The notes beneath the pieces are model-generated. The model saw nothing but the letters and a program-made list of their open reading frames with translations, did not search any database and was not told the origin of the DNA. A DNA stretch of 64,000 nucleotides. Source: Nephrocerus scutellatus. Lineage: Eukaryota; Arthropoda; Insecta; Diptera; Pipunculidae. The stretch covers positions 38,948,760 through 39,012,759 of the forward strand of contig OX352761.1 of assembly GCA_947095585.1 (NCBI GenBank), given 5' to 3'. Shown piece by piece: positions 20,224 through 46,660 of this stretch (position 1 is the stretch's first letter; every line of letters starts with the position of its first letter). A program made the position numbers and the translations under genes.

Positions 20224-20442
20224 CTAAGTAGACAAATTATAAGAATAAAAAGAGAATTTTAGTTCTAGTTCTAAGTTCTTACTCCTACGTATGGCTGAAG
20301 ATATCCCCCCACCAGTGGTAAGGGATCTTAGCTCATCTAATAAATTATTTTAAAAAGAAATACTTGTGTTTTATTTAGTTGTTGTTTTCTTATGAAAACA
20401 CAAAATATATTTTTTTTATAAATAAGAATCGGAAACGAAACT

Positions 20443-21350
20443 AGGCAGCACTAAAAGCGTTATCGTCCAGCACAATGGACTCTAAATCAGTTAAATGCTG
20501 CTACGATGCACTGCAATCCCTTGCAGGGCTCAACTGGGTAAAATTCGGTTGGGTCCCTGGTCAGCAGGGTGTTACAGGCAACGAATATGCAGATGAACTA
20601 GTAAGGGCTGGTTCAGAATCTACGTTCTTAGGACCGGAACCATACTGTGATATAAGCTAGGCTACCATCAAAGCGATAATTAATAATTGGGAAAGAAAGC
20701 TTCGTCTTGCCCACTGGGATAATACCCTAGGGCTTGACAGTCCAAACGGTTATCAGGCCATTTCCTTTAAGGAAATCCTTTATCTTGACAAGGATAGCAT
20801 CAGAAAGCTAGTGAGTTTTCTCACACGTCACTGTGGCTTGAGATATCACCTTTACAAAATTAATCTGGGCTCAAACACGGAATGTAGGTTCTGCCTTGAG
20901 GAGGACGAGACATTGGGGCACATTCTCTGTGACTGTCCAGATTTGATCTGCCTAAGAAGACATATTTTCCACAAGGCATTATGTTCGTCGGCGGATTTAC
21001 GTAATTCTGCCACTAAGGACATACTATCCTTCATTAGTAACATAGTTAGACTCTTAGATTAGTTACACCCTACGGTACAATTTTTGAGTCGCAGTATCAG
21101 CCAAGTGGGCAAGGGTTAAGAAAAAAAAGTTTCTTTACCGACGAGGTTATTGGCCTCGCGCCAACCTTACTTTCAAGGGACTACTGCGAACATTCAGCTT
21201 TTCCTGTATTGGAGGAAAATTACCGGTGGCCACTTCTAATGGTCTATACCTCGAACGAGATTATTTAGAATGGAATCGTTTATATTGTTCAAATCCTCGG
21301 TTAGATTAGATTTTGATTCTCTGGAAGGGGATACTTCAACCTAATTCTAT
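20443..21350 (+). mobile_element. LOA-clade LINE, 3' half (RNase H end and C-terminus)
   Basis: Continues the LINE cut at 2977. 20446-20660 is the RNase H end (LNWVKFGWVPGQQGVTGNEYAD, with the last catalytic region), and 20811-21062 the C-terminal zinc-like motif (CRFCLEEDETLGHILCDCP). A stop at about 20658 breaks it. A 3' UTR follows; the exact 3' end, put near 21350, is uncertain. Confidence 0.75.
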
Positions 21351-22495
21351 CATTCCCAAACATGCTCATGACCGGCATCTGACTGCCAAGCCATTACATC
21401 GATTCCCAACTTTTCTCAATAAATGATGCACGTATTCCTCAAGAATGTTGTTAATGTAGGGATTTAAATTAATCGAAATTTTAACAATACAAAGCTCTGT
21501 TTTTCCGTGCAAAGAAAATGAAGGTCTCTGCGATAGCTCAACAGCTCAATGCAATGTGGGTTTTCTAAATACCATGCATGTATCAAGAAATAATGAAAAG
21601 ATGTGACTGCATTACTTTTTTTTTGTAAATGTGTGTAGGGTGTTTATTATAGTGTGCACGATATATCCCACATGACGATACATCACACGCGACGCACGCG
21701 GGGAGCGCTACTGAAACACATCCTTGCATTTGAATTTATGTAGATTGATGGTTGTTTTTATATGGGTGTTTTTACTTACCCTTCTATAAATACTCAGAAT
21801 CACTCAGCTTAACTTTAGATAGATTATCATTTGTTGCACAGTATGGAAATTAAAAATTTGGTTAATATAGCTGCGAAGGGGCAGTGCCTGTAACTGTAGT
21901 TCAACCCATTATTGTTTACATTTGTTGAGTACCGGCCATTTTGACCATTTGAGGAAAAAATCAAAATCACAGTATAAATTATTGTTTAAACCTAATTAAA
22001 ATTTAGCTAATAAAAATGTGAGCTATGTTTTAAGTTTTAAGTCTCTAGCCCAGTTTAAAATCAATTACAAAATTCCACCCTCACTGACTGACATACACGG
22101 ATGCGAGCAAATAAAAACGTTTTAAAATGAAAACTAATCACAAATCAAAATGGCAGCACAATAGTTTTTTGTTGATGTGTGTAGGTGTGTAGGAACGGGT
22201 ATACTCAAAACCTTCTCTACAGAAAGCCCAACTGTTCCGGTGTTACACAGATACAAGCTTAGAAAAATACCAAATGTTTATGGATTAATAATCAACTAAA
22301 GAGCAAAATCCATATAAAATTGTTCTGTTTCCCACTACATCTTACGTTTCTCGGTCTTTGCGACTGCTTATTTTTTGTACACTGTATTCACATCCCACAA
22401 ACACAGTATGGGTGCCCCGATCCCGGGGGACAGATCACTTCCAAATTTTTACAAAAATGGACACAATTTTTTTTAGAGCGCCACGAGTATTCCGG
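21351..22495. other. No gene recognised
   Basis: AT-rich non-coding sequence. Short ATG-led frames near 22320-22540 have no domain or codon signal. No tRNA or clear repeat boundary was seen. Confidence 0.5.
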
Positions 22496-23100
22496 TTTTT
22501 TTTTTATAATGTACACACGCTAAAGGGGTTTGCACCCTTATAATGCTTAGCACAGCGTGGGCGTTAGAAAATTAGGGAGAGGAAAAGATGAGATGTCTAT
22601 GCATGCGAGTCTTAAACGACTGCAGATCATAAAAATGAGGAAACACAGAATCAGGCAAATCAATCCATATAACAATCGTGCGGCTAAAGAAGGAATCTCT
22701 GAATTGGTTAGTACGTCCGAAGATAGGCTTAATGGTAGACCCGTGAGCTCGAGTTAAGGCACTGGTATTACGGATGGGTTGGAGAATAGGCGGGATGCAT
22801 CTGGATATTTCTTTTGAACACCGCTTGTGGAAAAAGCGATAAAACAGTGACAGGCAGGAAACATTCCTACGATGTTCAAGCGATTCGATTGTTTTCGCGA
22901 TATGAACGTCACCAATAAGTTTTAACACGCGGTTCTGAACTCTGTGTAGTAGATGCAGATCTGAAGGAGTGAAGTACATCTTGCACCGTTTTAGGAAACC
23001 TTAACATCTCGTAGCATTTTTGGCGATGGCAAATATGTGGTCGTTCCAACGAAGCTTGTTGTTGACGCAATACCAAGAATTGAGAGCTTTTCAGTTTCAG
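22496..23100 (-). mobile_element. CR1/Jockey-type LINE 3' end
   Basis: Reads on the minus strand. 22979-22572 encodes the C-terminal region after RT (LHLLHRVQNRVLKLIGD, LEHRRNVSCLSLFYRFFHKRCS, QFRDSFFSRTIVIW, LQSFKTRMHRHL). The element ends in a 3' UTR and A-rich tail at about 22496 (T run on the plus strand). The same 3' end recurs on the plus strand at 42550-42871. Clade placement by motif is approximate. Confidence 0.7.
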
Positions 23101-23103
23101 TTT

Positions 23104-23515
23104 TCAGATGCAAGAACCATTCATGGATAAAGGTTGGGGGTTTAAATTACGCTTAGACGACAGAAGACAGCATTGGGTTTTAGAAGCGTTAAATTCAACT
23201 CTATTATGTAGTCCACACCTTGTCATGCTGTCAAGGTCAGAATTTAACGTGCTTAACATACGTTGTTTTTCAAGTTCCACTTGTAACGAAGAGGGTCGTG
23301 CAGAAAGCGTGAAGTCATATGAAAAGCTAAGAGTACTGTCATCAGCGAAAGAAAGGATTGGATTAGAGGTGGTGGATAGGAGATCATTAATGAAAATTTG
23401 AAAGAGTGTCGGAGATAAAACAGAGCCTTGAGGAACACCGGCGTTTATGAGGTGAACATTGGATTTGAATCCGTCCAATACGACCTGGATTGAACGGTCA
23501 GAAACGTAGTTACTA
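23104..23515 (-). pseudogene. LINE reverse transcriptase core
   Basis: Minus-strand RT palm: GVPQGSVLSPTLFQIFINDL (about 23435-23380) and the catalytic SFADDSTLSF (about 23350-23320). It leads into the 3' part at 22496-23100 with broken frames between. It belongs to the same LINE family. Confidence 0.75.
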
Positions 23516-23655
23516 GTCCTTGAGCACCGCTGGTGGAAGAAGCGATAAAAGAGTGACAAGCAGGAGACTTTCCTGCGGTGTTCAAGTGAAGCTATTGAAT
23601 GCGCAATGTTTTCGTCACCGATAAGTTTTAACGCACGGTTTTGTATTCTATATTT
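23516..23655 (-). pseudogene. Second LINE C-terminal piece joined to RT
   Basis: Minus strand, encodes a second copy of the 'LEHRRKVSCLSLFYRFFHQRCSR' region, which normally lies downstream of RT, fused directly upstream of the RT core. Two copies of one LINE have therefore been joined. Confidence 0.65.
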
Positions 23656-24768
23656 TGGAAATTTGAGAATTCAAAATTCAAATCAACCTGGCAGGCAACC
23701 GTGGCGTGTCACGCGTATTGTTTGTTACGTAGTGCAGCTCCAAAAAAGGAATCGTTTTGTAATTTGTTTCACCGAAATTCAATTCGAATTTCATTTTTTA
23801 GCAAAAGACTACTTATATACTAATAAAAATAGTAAAAAGGTGCAAATAAATTATTAACTTTTTCAAAATCATAATATTATTACAAATACCTAATAATTTT
23901 TTGTGATTAGTATATTTTATTTGTGTTTTCACATACATTTTAAATACCGCCTTAATTGTGGAAATTTTTTAAAATAATCGAATGATTAAAAACCCAACAA
24001 AGAATGTGATATTTGAGTAATTTTTCGGGAAACATCCATTCAATTTCTTTTTCATTTCAGAAAACAGTTTATGATGAGAGATCAAACTTTAAAATCTAGT
24101 TTTCTCACAACATATTCAAGTTTTGGCGTAAACTCTACGTGTAATAACGTATAATACATATATATAATACACATATATAATACAACAAACAATACTTAAT
24201 GTGTAATATTATAAACATTTAACGTTGAAATTTTTTGAATAGCGAAATTATTGCATTAAATATCGATGCTGAAAAAAAATTACAGACTAAAATGTATAAT
24301 GGAACATTATTGAACAATTATTTTAAAATTCGGAATTTGGTAATAATGGATAAAATTAAAAACATATTATTAGGACATTGTATGACATTGTGTATATTTA
24401 ATTATGAAAAAAAAAAAAATAGGCTGAACAAATCTGCAACATGGAGAAAACAAATTTTTCTTAGTCAAAATCACTTATCAAGAATAAAGTGCCAAAAATC
24501 CTTTTAATTTTTTATAGGAATGTATTGATCAGGTTTATGTTGAAAATAAGGTAAAACAAAAACATTTTTCTGCGATTGTTTATCTTAATTATTGATATAA
24601 AAACAAAATTCTTCTTTAGAGCTTTGCCAATTTTTTATGTTGAATTTGTAGGGATAATATTTTCTGGATTTCTGGTATATAGTATGTTTAGTGTATAGCA
24701 AAATTAATTACGGACTTGTTTTATATGCTTTTATATGATAAAGAAATTCAGCACCATATTTGACATAC
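23656..24768. other. No gene recognised; includes V-ATPase E 3' UTR
   Basis: AT-rich. The part next to 24769 should contain the 3' UTR of the V-ATPase E gene on the minus strand. A 90-codon frame at 24235-24507 is Lys/Asn-rich, as expected by chance. No clear poly(A) signal was assigned. Confidence 0.5.
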
Positions 24769-40961
<16,193 letters not shown>

Positions 40962-41175
40962 TTCAATCTTTTTTTTCGTTTTCTTCGCACGGATAAAATA
41001 AACGTTTCTGCAAAATAAATATTTTTAAAAATCAATTTAAGCGTTAATTTTAATTAAATTTGTAGATAAATATATAATAAATTTATGAAAATTAGTAAAA
41101 CTTACACAAATAATACAGAGTAATATTAATCCAACTGCGTTCTACGACAACTTCCCCCGACGAATGATAAGATAT
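40962..41175 (-). promoter_or_regulatory. V-ATPase E 5' UTR with small intron, and start region
   Basis: 5' UTR next to the ATG runs to an acceptor-like TTTTGCAG (exon edge 41007). A donor-like GTAAGT at 41105-41100 would give a 98-bp 5' UTR intron (41008-41105) and a first exon from about 41106 to 41165-41175, where ATCATTCG could be an initiator. Inferred from splice signals only. Confidence 0.45.
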
Positions 41176-42344
41176 GATAAATTCTAAATTGTTAAGTTAC
41201 AGCCTAGGTAATTTATTTCATATCATATGATTAAGGCTTGTTGCACACCTAACTTAGTGTGTATCATTTGTTTAAGGCTGTGTTCATATTGACAAAACAA
41301 TTAGTTATGCAAAACTTTTAAGCTACGAGTTTCTTTTTTTTATTCCAAATTTCTGTTCCAACTGCAACGTCAAAAGTTTAAATGTTGACGTTTTTATAAA
41401 AAGTCATATTCATTATTACTACGTTTATGTACGGGGTTGAATCCTTCTTGAACTTAATTTGGACAACATATAAATCTAGGTCGAGATTAGATGAGCTTGA
41501 CTGGATCGACTTTCCTCGATCAGCGAAGTTAAGTCGAAATATAACTTTTTCTCACGAGCGCAGACGAAAGTGACTGTTTCCTACGCTATTACCTAACCTA
41601 GCATTATTCACACTAGTGTGTTAACATAGTAAAGTCTTTTGTTACTTGCTGCAGTTTAAGCGAACACACATAACCACAGTAGCTTTGCATTACCCAAGAC
41701 CAGTTCAGCAGAAAAATTGTTTTAGTCGTGTGAAAAGAGCGTACATTACTCGCTGAAAAGAGCTTATCGTGCTCGTTGTATAATATACTATAACAGACAA
41801 TCTTTACCTAATTTGAATCTTTCAACCAATGTGCTAAAACACTCATGTCGAAATAAATTTAATCTTAATTCTAAATACTCTTTTGGCTATGATTTTACGG
41901 TTTATAATTTTTTTTTTTTAAAAGCGTTCAACGTAAACGCAACTCACTGAACTGAATCAAATTTCCTTGGTAAAGGAAGAAAAATAAAAGTAAATTTATC
42001 CACAGAAAAAAAATTATAAAGTTAACAGGATAACAAATGTAGTAATAGTATTTTTACATCATAATTGTACTAATAATAAAACATGTCGGCTAATAAAAAT
42101 ACATTTTTAATTTAAAACGAGTATTGTGCATAGTAGTTTGCTTTGATCTGCAACAAATTGCAAACTCGCGTTGAGTTAATTTTTTTTGCGATTTGTTTTC
42201 TTTTTGACGTGATAACGTCTCACTACAAGGGGGTGCATGTTCAATAAGTAAAATGTTGAGTAAGACACTGTTATGTTCACACTGTTGTGAAACACTGTTA
42301 AGTAAGACACTGTTAAATGTCTTTTAAGTGAGTGTTAAATGTCA
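41176..42344. other. Upstream region, no gene recognised
   Basis: Probable promoter side of V-ATPase E. AT-rich. Short repeats of TAAGTAAGACACTGTTA occur at about 42257-42316. No coding signal seen. Confidence 0.5.
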
Positions 42345-42545
42345 CTATTTTGGGAACTAAGCCATTTCTCAAGCGATATGCATGAAATTCGCAATGTAGG
42401 ACTAAGATGCGACTATAACACTTCTTCCTATGGAAATTCTAGAATATGATCATTATGGTCTGGAATTTCTGGAACAAAGCAATTTCTCACCCGATTTGCA
42501 TGAAATTCGGAATGTAGGACTAAGATGCGACTATGAGACTATGGG
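42345..42545. repeat. Two ~118-bp repeat units
   Basis: Units share 'GCATGAAATTCGCAATGTAGGACTAAGATGCGACTA', at about 42378 and 42497. A third partial unit follows the nested insertions at about 43322. Confidence 0.75.
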
Positions 42546-42549
42546 ACAT

Positions 42550-42871
42550 CAACGCACGCCACAAAAGAAATAACCAGATGAATCCCGTCCATTCTCAAAC
42601 CCTTCCGTAATACCCGTGCCTGAACTCGAGCTCACGGGTCCACCACCTTCGGACACACTAACCAATTCAGAGATTCCTTCTTTAGCCGCACGACAGTTAT
42701 TTGGAATGAAATGCTTGATTCTGTGTTTCCGCATTTGTATGATATGCAGTAATTTAAGACACACGTGCATAGACATCTTATCGTTTCCTCTCCCTAATTT
42801 CCTAACCCATATGCTGTGCTAAGCATTATAAGAATGCAAATCCCTTTAGCATGTATACATTACAAAAAAAG
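42550..42871 (+). pseudogene. CR1/Jockey-type LINE 3' end, second copy
   Basis: Plus strand. Encodes a broken 'NQFRDSFFSRTTVIWNEM...FKTHVHRHL' and the 3' UTR ending ATTATAAGAATGCAAATCCC...ACATTACAAAAAAA. Same family as 22496-23100. Confidence 0.75.
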
Positions 42872-43325
42872 CGGAGGTGTTGGCAAAACACGACTTTCTT
42901 TTACGGACGGGACCGGAATCTTCAGTAAATGTATATTAATTTTTTTTTCTTCAAATTTTTTATTTTTATTTTTTAATTTATTTTATTTTTTTATTTTACA
43001 CTTAACAGATTTCTCTTAAGTACTATACTTTCTGAGTTATTTGCAAAAACTCGACAAACTGTCTAAGTAAGCTGTCACTTCCGGCTGTCAGATTTCTGTC
43101 AAAATCATCTGGCCCCTCACAATTTATGTAAAAAGATTAAATATGAATTTTCAACCCGATAAGCCGTCTGGGCTGTAGAGTGGACAAAGACAGACAGACA
43201 GAGATATTTTTCTTTTCTTTTTCTGACTCAGGAGATACGGTAATGGGTAAATCTGCAAAAATCCCGAGTTCGAAAATTGTCATGATCACTATACTTCCTT
43301 TTACTATATAAAAGAAAGTAAAAAT
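42872..43325. repeat. Dispersed repeat, copy B
   Basis: Module 'CACGACTTTCTTTTACGGACGGGAC' near 42890 and, in opposite orientation, the module with 'CTGACTCAGGAGATACGGTAATGGGTAAAT' near 43222-43252. Compare copy A at 33990-34530. Confidence 0.6.
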
Positions 43326-43995
43326 TCAGTATGTAGGACAAAGATGCGACTAGGGGATCTGTAATTTTGGAAACCATACCATTTTGAGATGTCCGTTCGT
43401 GAATCTGTGCCACAGACAAGATCTCTCCGACACAGCCTACCCTGTTCTTTTTTTGTCTTACGATCACTACTCACCTCGGCGAATCTGAAAACTATAAAAT
43501 TTACCGTAATATCGGTCACCCACCTCCCCTTCAGCTATCGACCCCATCCACCTAGAGCTTTCTTACCATTACTTTTCAACAAAGCAAGCCGGAAAACTGT
43601 AGAATCGACTATAATATTGGTCACCCTCCATCTCAGCTATCGACTCTTTCCCCCCTAGAGCTGCCTTACCATCACTAATCACCTCAGCGACCACGAGAAC
43701 TATAGAATCAACACTAATATCGGTCTCCCTCTCACCAGCAGGGACACATAACCACCCATAGGATTTTACTACCAGCACTATTCATCACGGCGATACCTAT
43801 TGGTCCGACAATAATATGGGCTGCCACTCCTCCCTCAGCCAAAAAACGAGCTACCGTCACCCACAATACTTGATACCAGATTGTAAGTTATATGTATACC
43901 AAGTTTGGTTGAAATTGGTGAAAGCGTTACAGAGTTAGTTAGGCACAAAAAAACATATAAATTCTCTATTTTAAAACGTTTTTATTAGATTTTAT
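43326..43995. repeat. Relative of the repeat at 17955-19400
   Basis: Shares the 'TCGGTCACC...CTAGAGCT..CTTACCAT' units and the end 'TACCAAGTTTGGTTGAAATTGGTGAAAGCG...AAATTCTCTATTTTAAAA'. It lacks the CTAGCTGA start. Confidence 0.65.
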
Positions 43996-44589
43996 AGATT
44001 AATTCTTATAAAATTATACATTATATAAAAAAGGCCATCGCTGACTTAAAATAACAAAACTAGTATCAAAAATAATATTTATTTATATTTTTTATATAAT
44101 TCTTTGGATAGAGCTTCAATCTTTTGTTTTTGTCTTTTTTATTTTTTATCCGGTATGCCAAGAAATAAAATGACTTCAATAAGTTGTGGCATTCAGCGGA
44201 TAAGTTTTTTCTTACCTTTTACTTATCCGGTCTATATTAAAAAGTTTAAATCTAATTTTTCTTCTGCATAACGTTGTCCCTTCGGTTCGACATAACCCCT
44301 TTAGGTAGATTCTGCCGTCGGTGCATCCTCGGCCATAAATAAACAGTTGGGGTTCTCTTATATTTAATTTCCAACGCTTTGAAGTGTGGAGGCGGAATCT
44401 GAGGAATTCATCCTTCAGGTTTAATGGACCGGTTTGTGGAGCCAGTTGATTGACGGATTGGATGACAATGTCCTGGTATTTGTCGTTGCTAGTGGTCGGC
44501 CTCTCGACTGGTTGGACGCTGATCTTTTGGACTTGGGCGGTGCTAGTAGTGGGCTTCACGGTGCAGTATCACGGCTGTTGTCCGCTGCG
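43996..44589. other. Mostly unassigned; one minus-strand frame
   Basis: Contains a 115-codon minus-strand frame (44559-44212, MKPTTSTAQVQKISVQPVE...), rich in Thr/Gln/Arg, with no domain I recognise. It may be a gag or pol tail of a gypsy element lying on the same strand as 45290-45760, but there is no direct evidence. Confidence 0.4.
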
Positions 44590-45180
44590 GAGGTGCAATG
44601 ACTGGCAACAAGCATCGGCTTCTGTGATGGTTTGGCCAGCTGTAATTGCAAATGATCGATTTGCGCCATCTTTAGCAATCAGGAAGTCAAGGTGAATCAA
44701 GAATTGTACCGAGAAAAAGTATTAAATGATGCCTTGCTACCTTGGGCATACAAAAAATTTGCTAACAACCGCTGGACATTCTAACAGGACTAAGGACATA
44801 AAGGTCACAAAAACTTTTACAAAATGTCGTTCCAAATTTTATTTTGCAGCCACAGTCACCAAACTTGAATCCAATATGGTCCTTTTTGGAGGCTAAGGAG
44901 TTGAAAAAAAATATGAAATTGTGGACGCATTTAAGACAGCTCTTTATATAGAATGGGCATAAATACCAACAGGTTACATTCGTGCAGCATGCAAAGTCTT
45001 CGTTAAGAGATTCGACGCTATTATCCGCGCCCAAGATGGCTATATCGAGCAATCACCTGTTTTTCATAAAATTTGAAATGTTTTTAACATTCTAAAAATT
45101 TAATAAAAATACTCATAAATGACGAAATTACAGCCTTTTGATTTAGTAACACTTCAATCGCCGACCCCTGTATACACCCA
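44590..45180 (+). pseudogene. Mariner-like transposase remnant
   Basis: About 44610-44665 encodes SVMVWPAVIANDRFAP, the conserved VMVW region. Later parts carry QELYREKVLNDALLPW, then QSPNLNPIWSFLEAKELKK (degenerate DLNP region) and a basic C-terminus. Multiple stops. The right end (CACTTCAATCGCCGACCCCTG) may be the transposon end. Confidence 0.7.
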
Positions 45181-45289
45181 AATTTTCGGAAATGTCGATG
45201 TCACGTGTATTTTCTATTTTTGAAGTCTTTCACGTGGACGGTGATCGGTTCTTCTCTGACCCTTGAATTTTTGTTTTCCATAATTGAGG
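45181..45289. other. Spacer between mariner and gypsy remnants
   Basis: No feature seen. Confidence 0.4.
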
Positions 45290-45760
45290 TATGCGCTGGT
45301 ATAACCGGTACTTTCGTGTTGACTGGTATTTATGGCCAACATGGCAGGCATTCATCCTATCGGCGGTAGTTTTTGGACATATTGTGCTAGCATTGTTTTG
45401 ATAACTCTAATTACTCGCTCGATAGGATGTGGTGTGTAAGGAGGTGTGAACCTCCTTTGGTTAACACCGGAGTCATCACATCTCGAAGGGCAAAGAACTC
45501 GGCCATTTTGGTGAACTTATCGTGGAAAACCAATATCATAGTATTGCCCTTTGTGGAGCGCGACAATGGCCCAATGAAATCTGAACACATTACTTCCCAT
45601 GGCTATTCCGTGGGTATCATGTTCATCCTACCGGCGAGTTTTGTGGCTATAGATCTGAGGCCGTCTCATTACTCAGTCTACTTGATGATGTTAATTAGCA
45701 TCTTTGATCGCTTAAGTCACTAAAATGTCCGACGGAATATTGGGATGATCTGATCGTAAT
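45290..45760 (-). pseudogene. Gypsy integrase fragment (related to 46661-48650)
   Basis: Minus strand. Encodes PWEVMCSDFIGPLSRSTKGN and ILVFHDKFTKMAEFF (first catalytic Asp region), then after a deletion IERVIRVIKTMLAQYVQ and MLAINTSQHESTGY. These match the better-kept integrase at 47382-48428. Stops are present. Confidence 0.75.
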
Positions 45761-45869
45761 ATAGGTCTGAGACCGTCTCATTACTTAGTTTACTTGATGA
45801 TGTTAATTAGCATCTTTGATCGCTTTAGTCACTAAAATGTCCGACGGAATATTGGGATGATCTGATCGT
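45649..45869. repeat. 112-bp tandem duplication
   Basis: Two adjacent copies (about 45649-45760 and 45761-45869) from ATAGATCTGAGGCCGTCTC, differing at several bases, at the edge of the integrase fragment. Confidence 0.85.
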
Positions 45870-46090
45870 GTACATAATGGTTTCAAAATTGAATCTGGAA
45901 ACCAAAAACAAGTGGCTAGAAGTTGCGCTGCAAAATGCAATGCCAAAATTTCAAGATATTTCGGCATTTATTAAATCCAGAAGCCATATATTACAAGGTC
46001 AGTGATATATGTTCTCCCATCACGGGGCAACCAAATGGCACTTTAGCGTTTGTGATCTGATGCTGCCTTCCAACAATCACGGATTTACAC
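45870..46090. other. Unassigned spacer
   Basis: No recognised feature. Confidence 0.4.
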
Positions 46091-46644
46091 TGTAACGTTT
46101 CTACTCGGGTGACGCTGCCGTGTGTTTTTTGTTGTTCTAAATAATAATTCAGTTTTGTTTGTATTTTGTTCTTGTTTTTATTATTTTCTCTTTTTTTCTT
46201 CTCTTCTTGAGATTAATACTAAGTGACAGCTTTCGGATGCTTAAGCTAAGAATAACTACTTATACCTAGACCTACATATATAGGTATTTGCCTATATAGA
46301 AGATTGGCGCATCCAATACTCTATACCACAGTCGTACCTCTCGGTCGTCTGAAAAGAACTGGCTATAGTGGGGAAACGCAGACTGAAGTGACTTATTCCC
46401 CGCGATGCTGTATTGACCATAATGGGCTTTAATGAGGAAGAGGCGATTAAATCTACTTACTTCCTATTAAGTGCAATGCCGGTCAGTAGACTATGGCGCA
46501 AGTAAGGAAAGGCAATTGAATCTACCAATCCCTTACAAGCCCACGAGGAGTATCGGCAGGAAATATCATAAGTGACGAAAAAGCGATTAAATCTACTTAT
46601 TTCCCACTGCGGGTATTGCTTGTCGATTTCCAGCCAATTAAACA
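46091..46644 (-). repeat. Possible LTR (554 bp)
   Basis: Bounded by TGTAACGTTT and CCAATTAAACA on the plus strand (TG...CA), next to the 3' end of a gypsy pol on the minus strand. It holds three units of 'CGATTAAATCTACTTATTTCC' type near 46445, 46510 and 46585. No polypurine tract is clear, so the boundaries are weak. Confidence 0.35.
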
Positions 46645-46660
46645 GCCGTGGGGGTGTTTG

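Larger units (their letters stand above)
2978..20442 (+). mobile_element. Errantivirus-like Ty3/gypsy element with env (split, decayed)
   Basis: An LTR element inserted in the LOA RNase H, flanked by AGGC on both sides (2974-2977 and 20443-20446). Order: 5' LTR, tRNA-Ser-like primer site, gag, protease, [BEL/Pao insertion 5435-14602], truncated RT/RNase H, integrase, env-like frames, polypurine tract, 3' LTR with its own insertion. Stops and deletions occur in every domain. The env, primer site and gene order place it near the 17.6/297/gypsy group of insects. Both LTR copies start GGTTACATTCC and end GAAACT. Confidence 0.8.
17917..20442 (+). repeat. Gypsy 3' LTR, split and expanded
   Basis: 17917-17954 matches the first bases of the 5' LTR. 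After the insertion at 17955-19400 the LTR resumes at ATGTAATGCTCACAAG (19401) and runs to GAAACT (20442). About 50 bp of LTR at the insertion point are missing. The U3/R part is swollen by a six-copy 132-bp array. Confidence 0.8.

Noticed and set aside
22320..22543. Two overlapping short plus-strand frames
   Set aside because: Same DNA in two frames, no domain, low-complexity ends.
24235..24507. 90-codon plus-strand frame
   Set aside because: Lys/Asn/Ile-rich composition expected from AT-rich DNA, no domain, next to the 3' UTR of V-ATPase E on the other strand.
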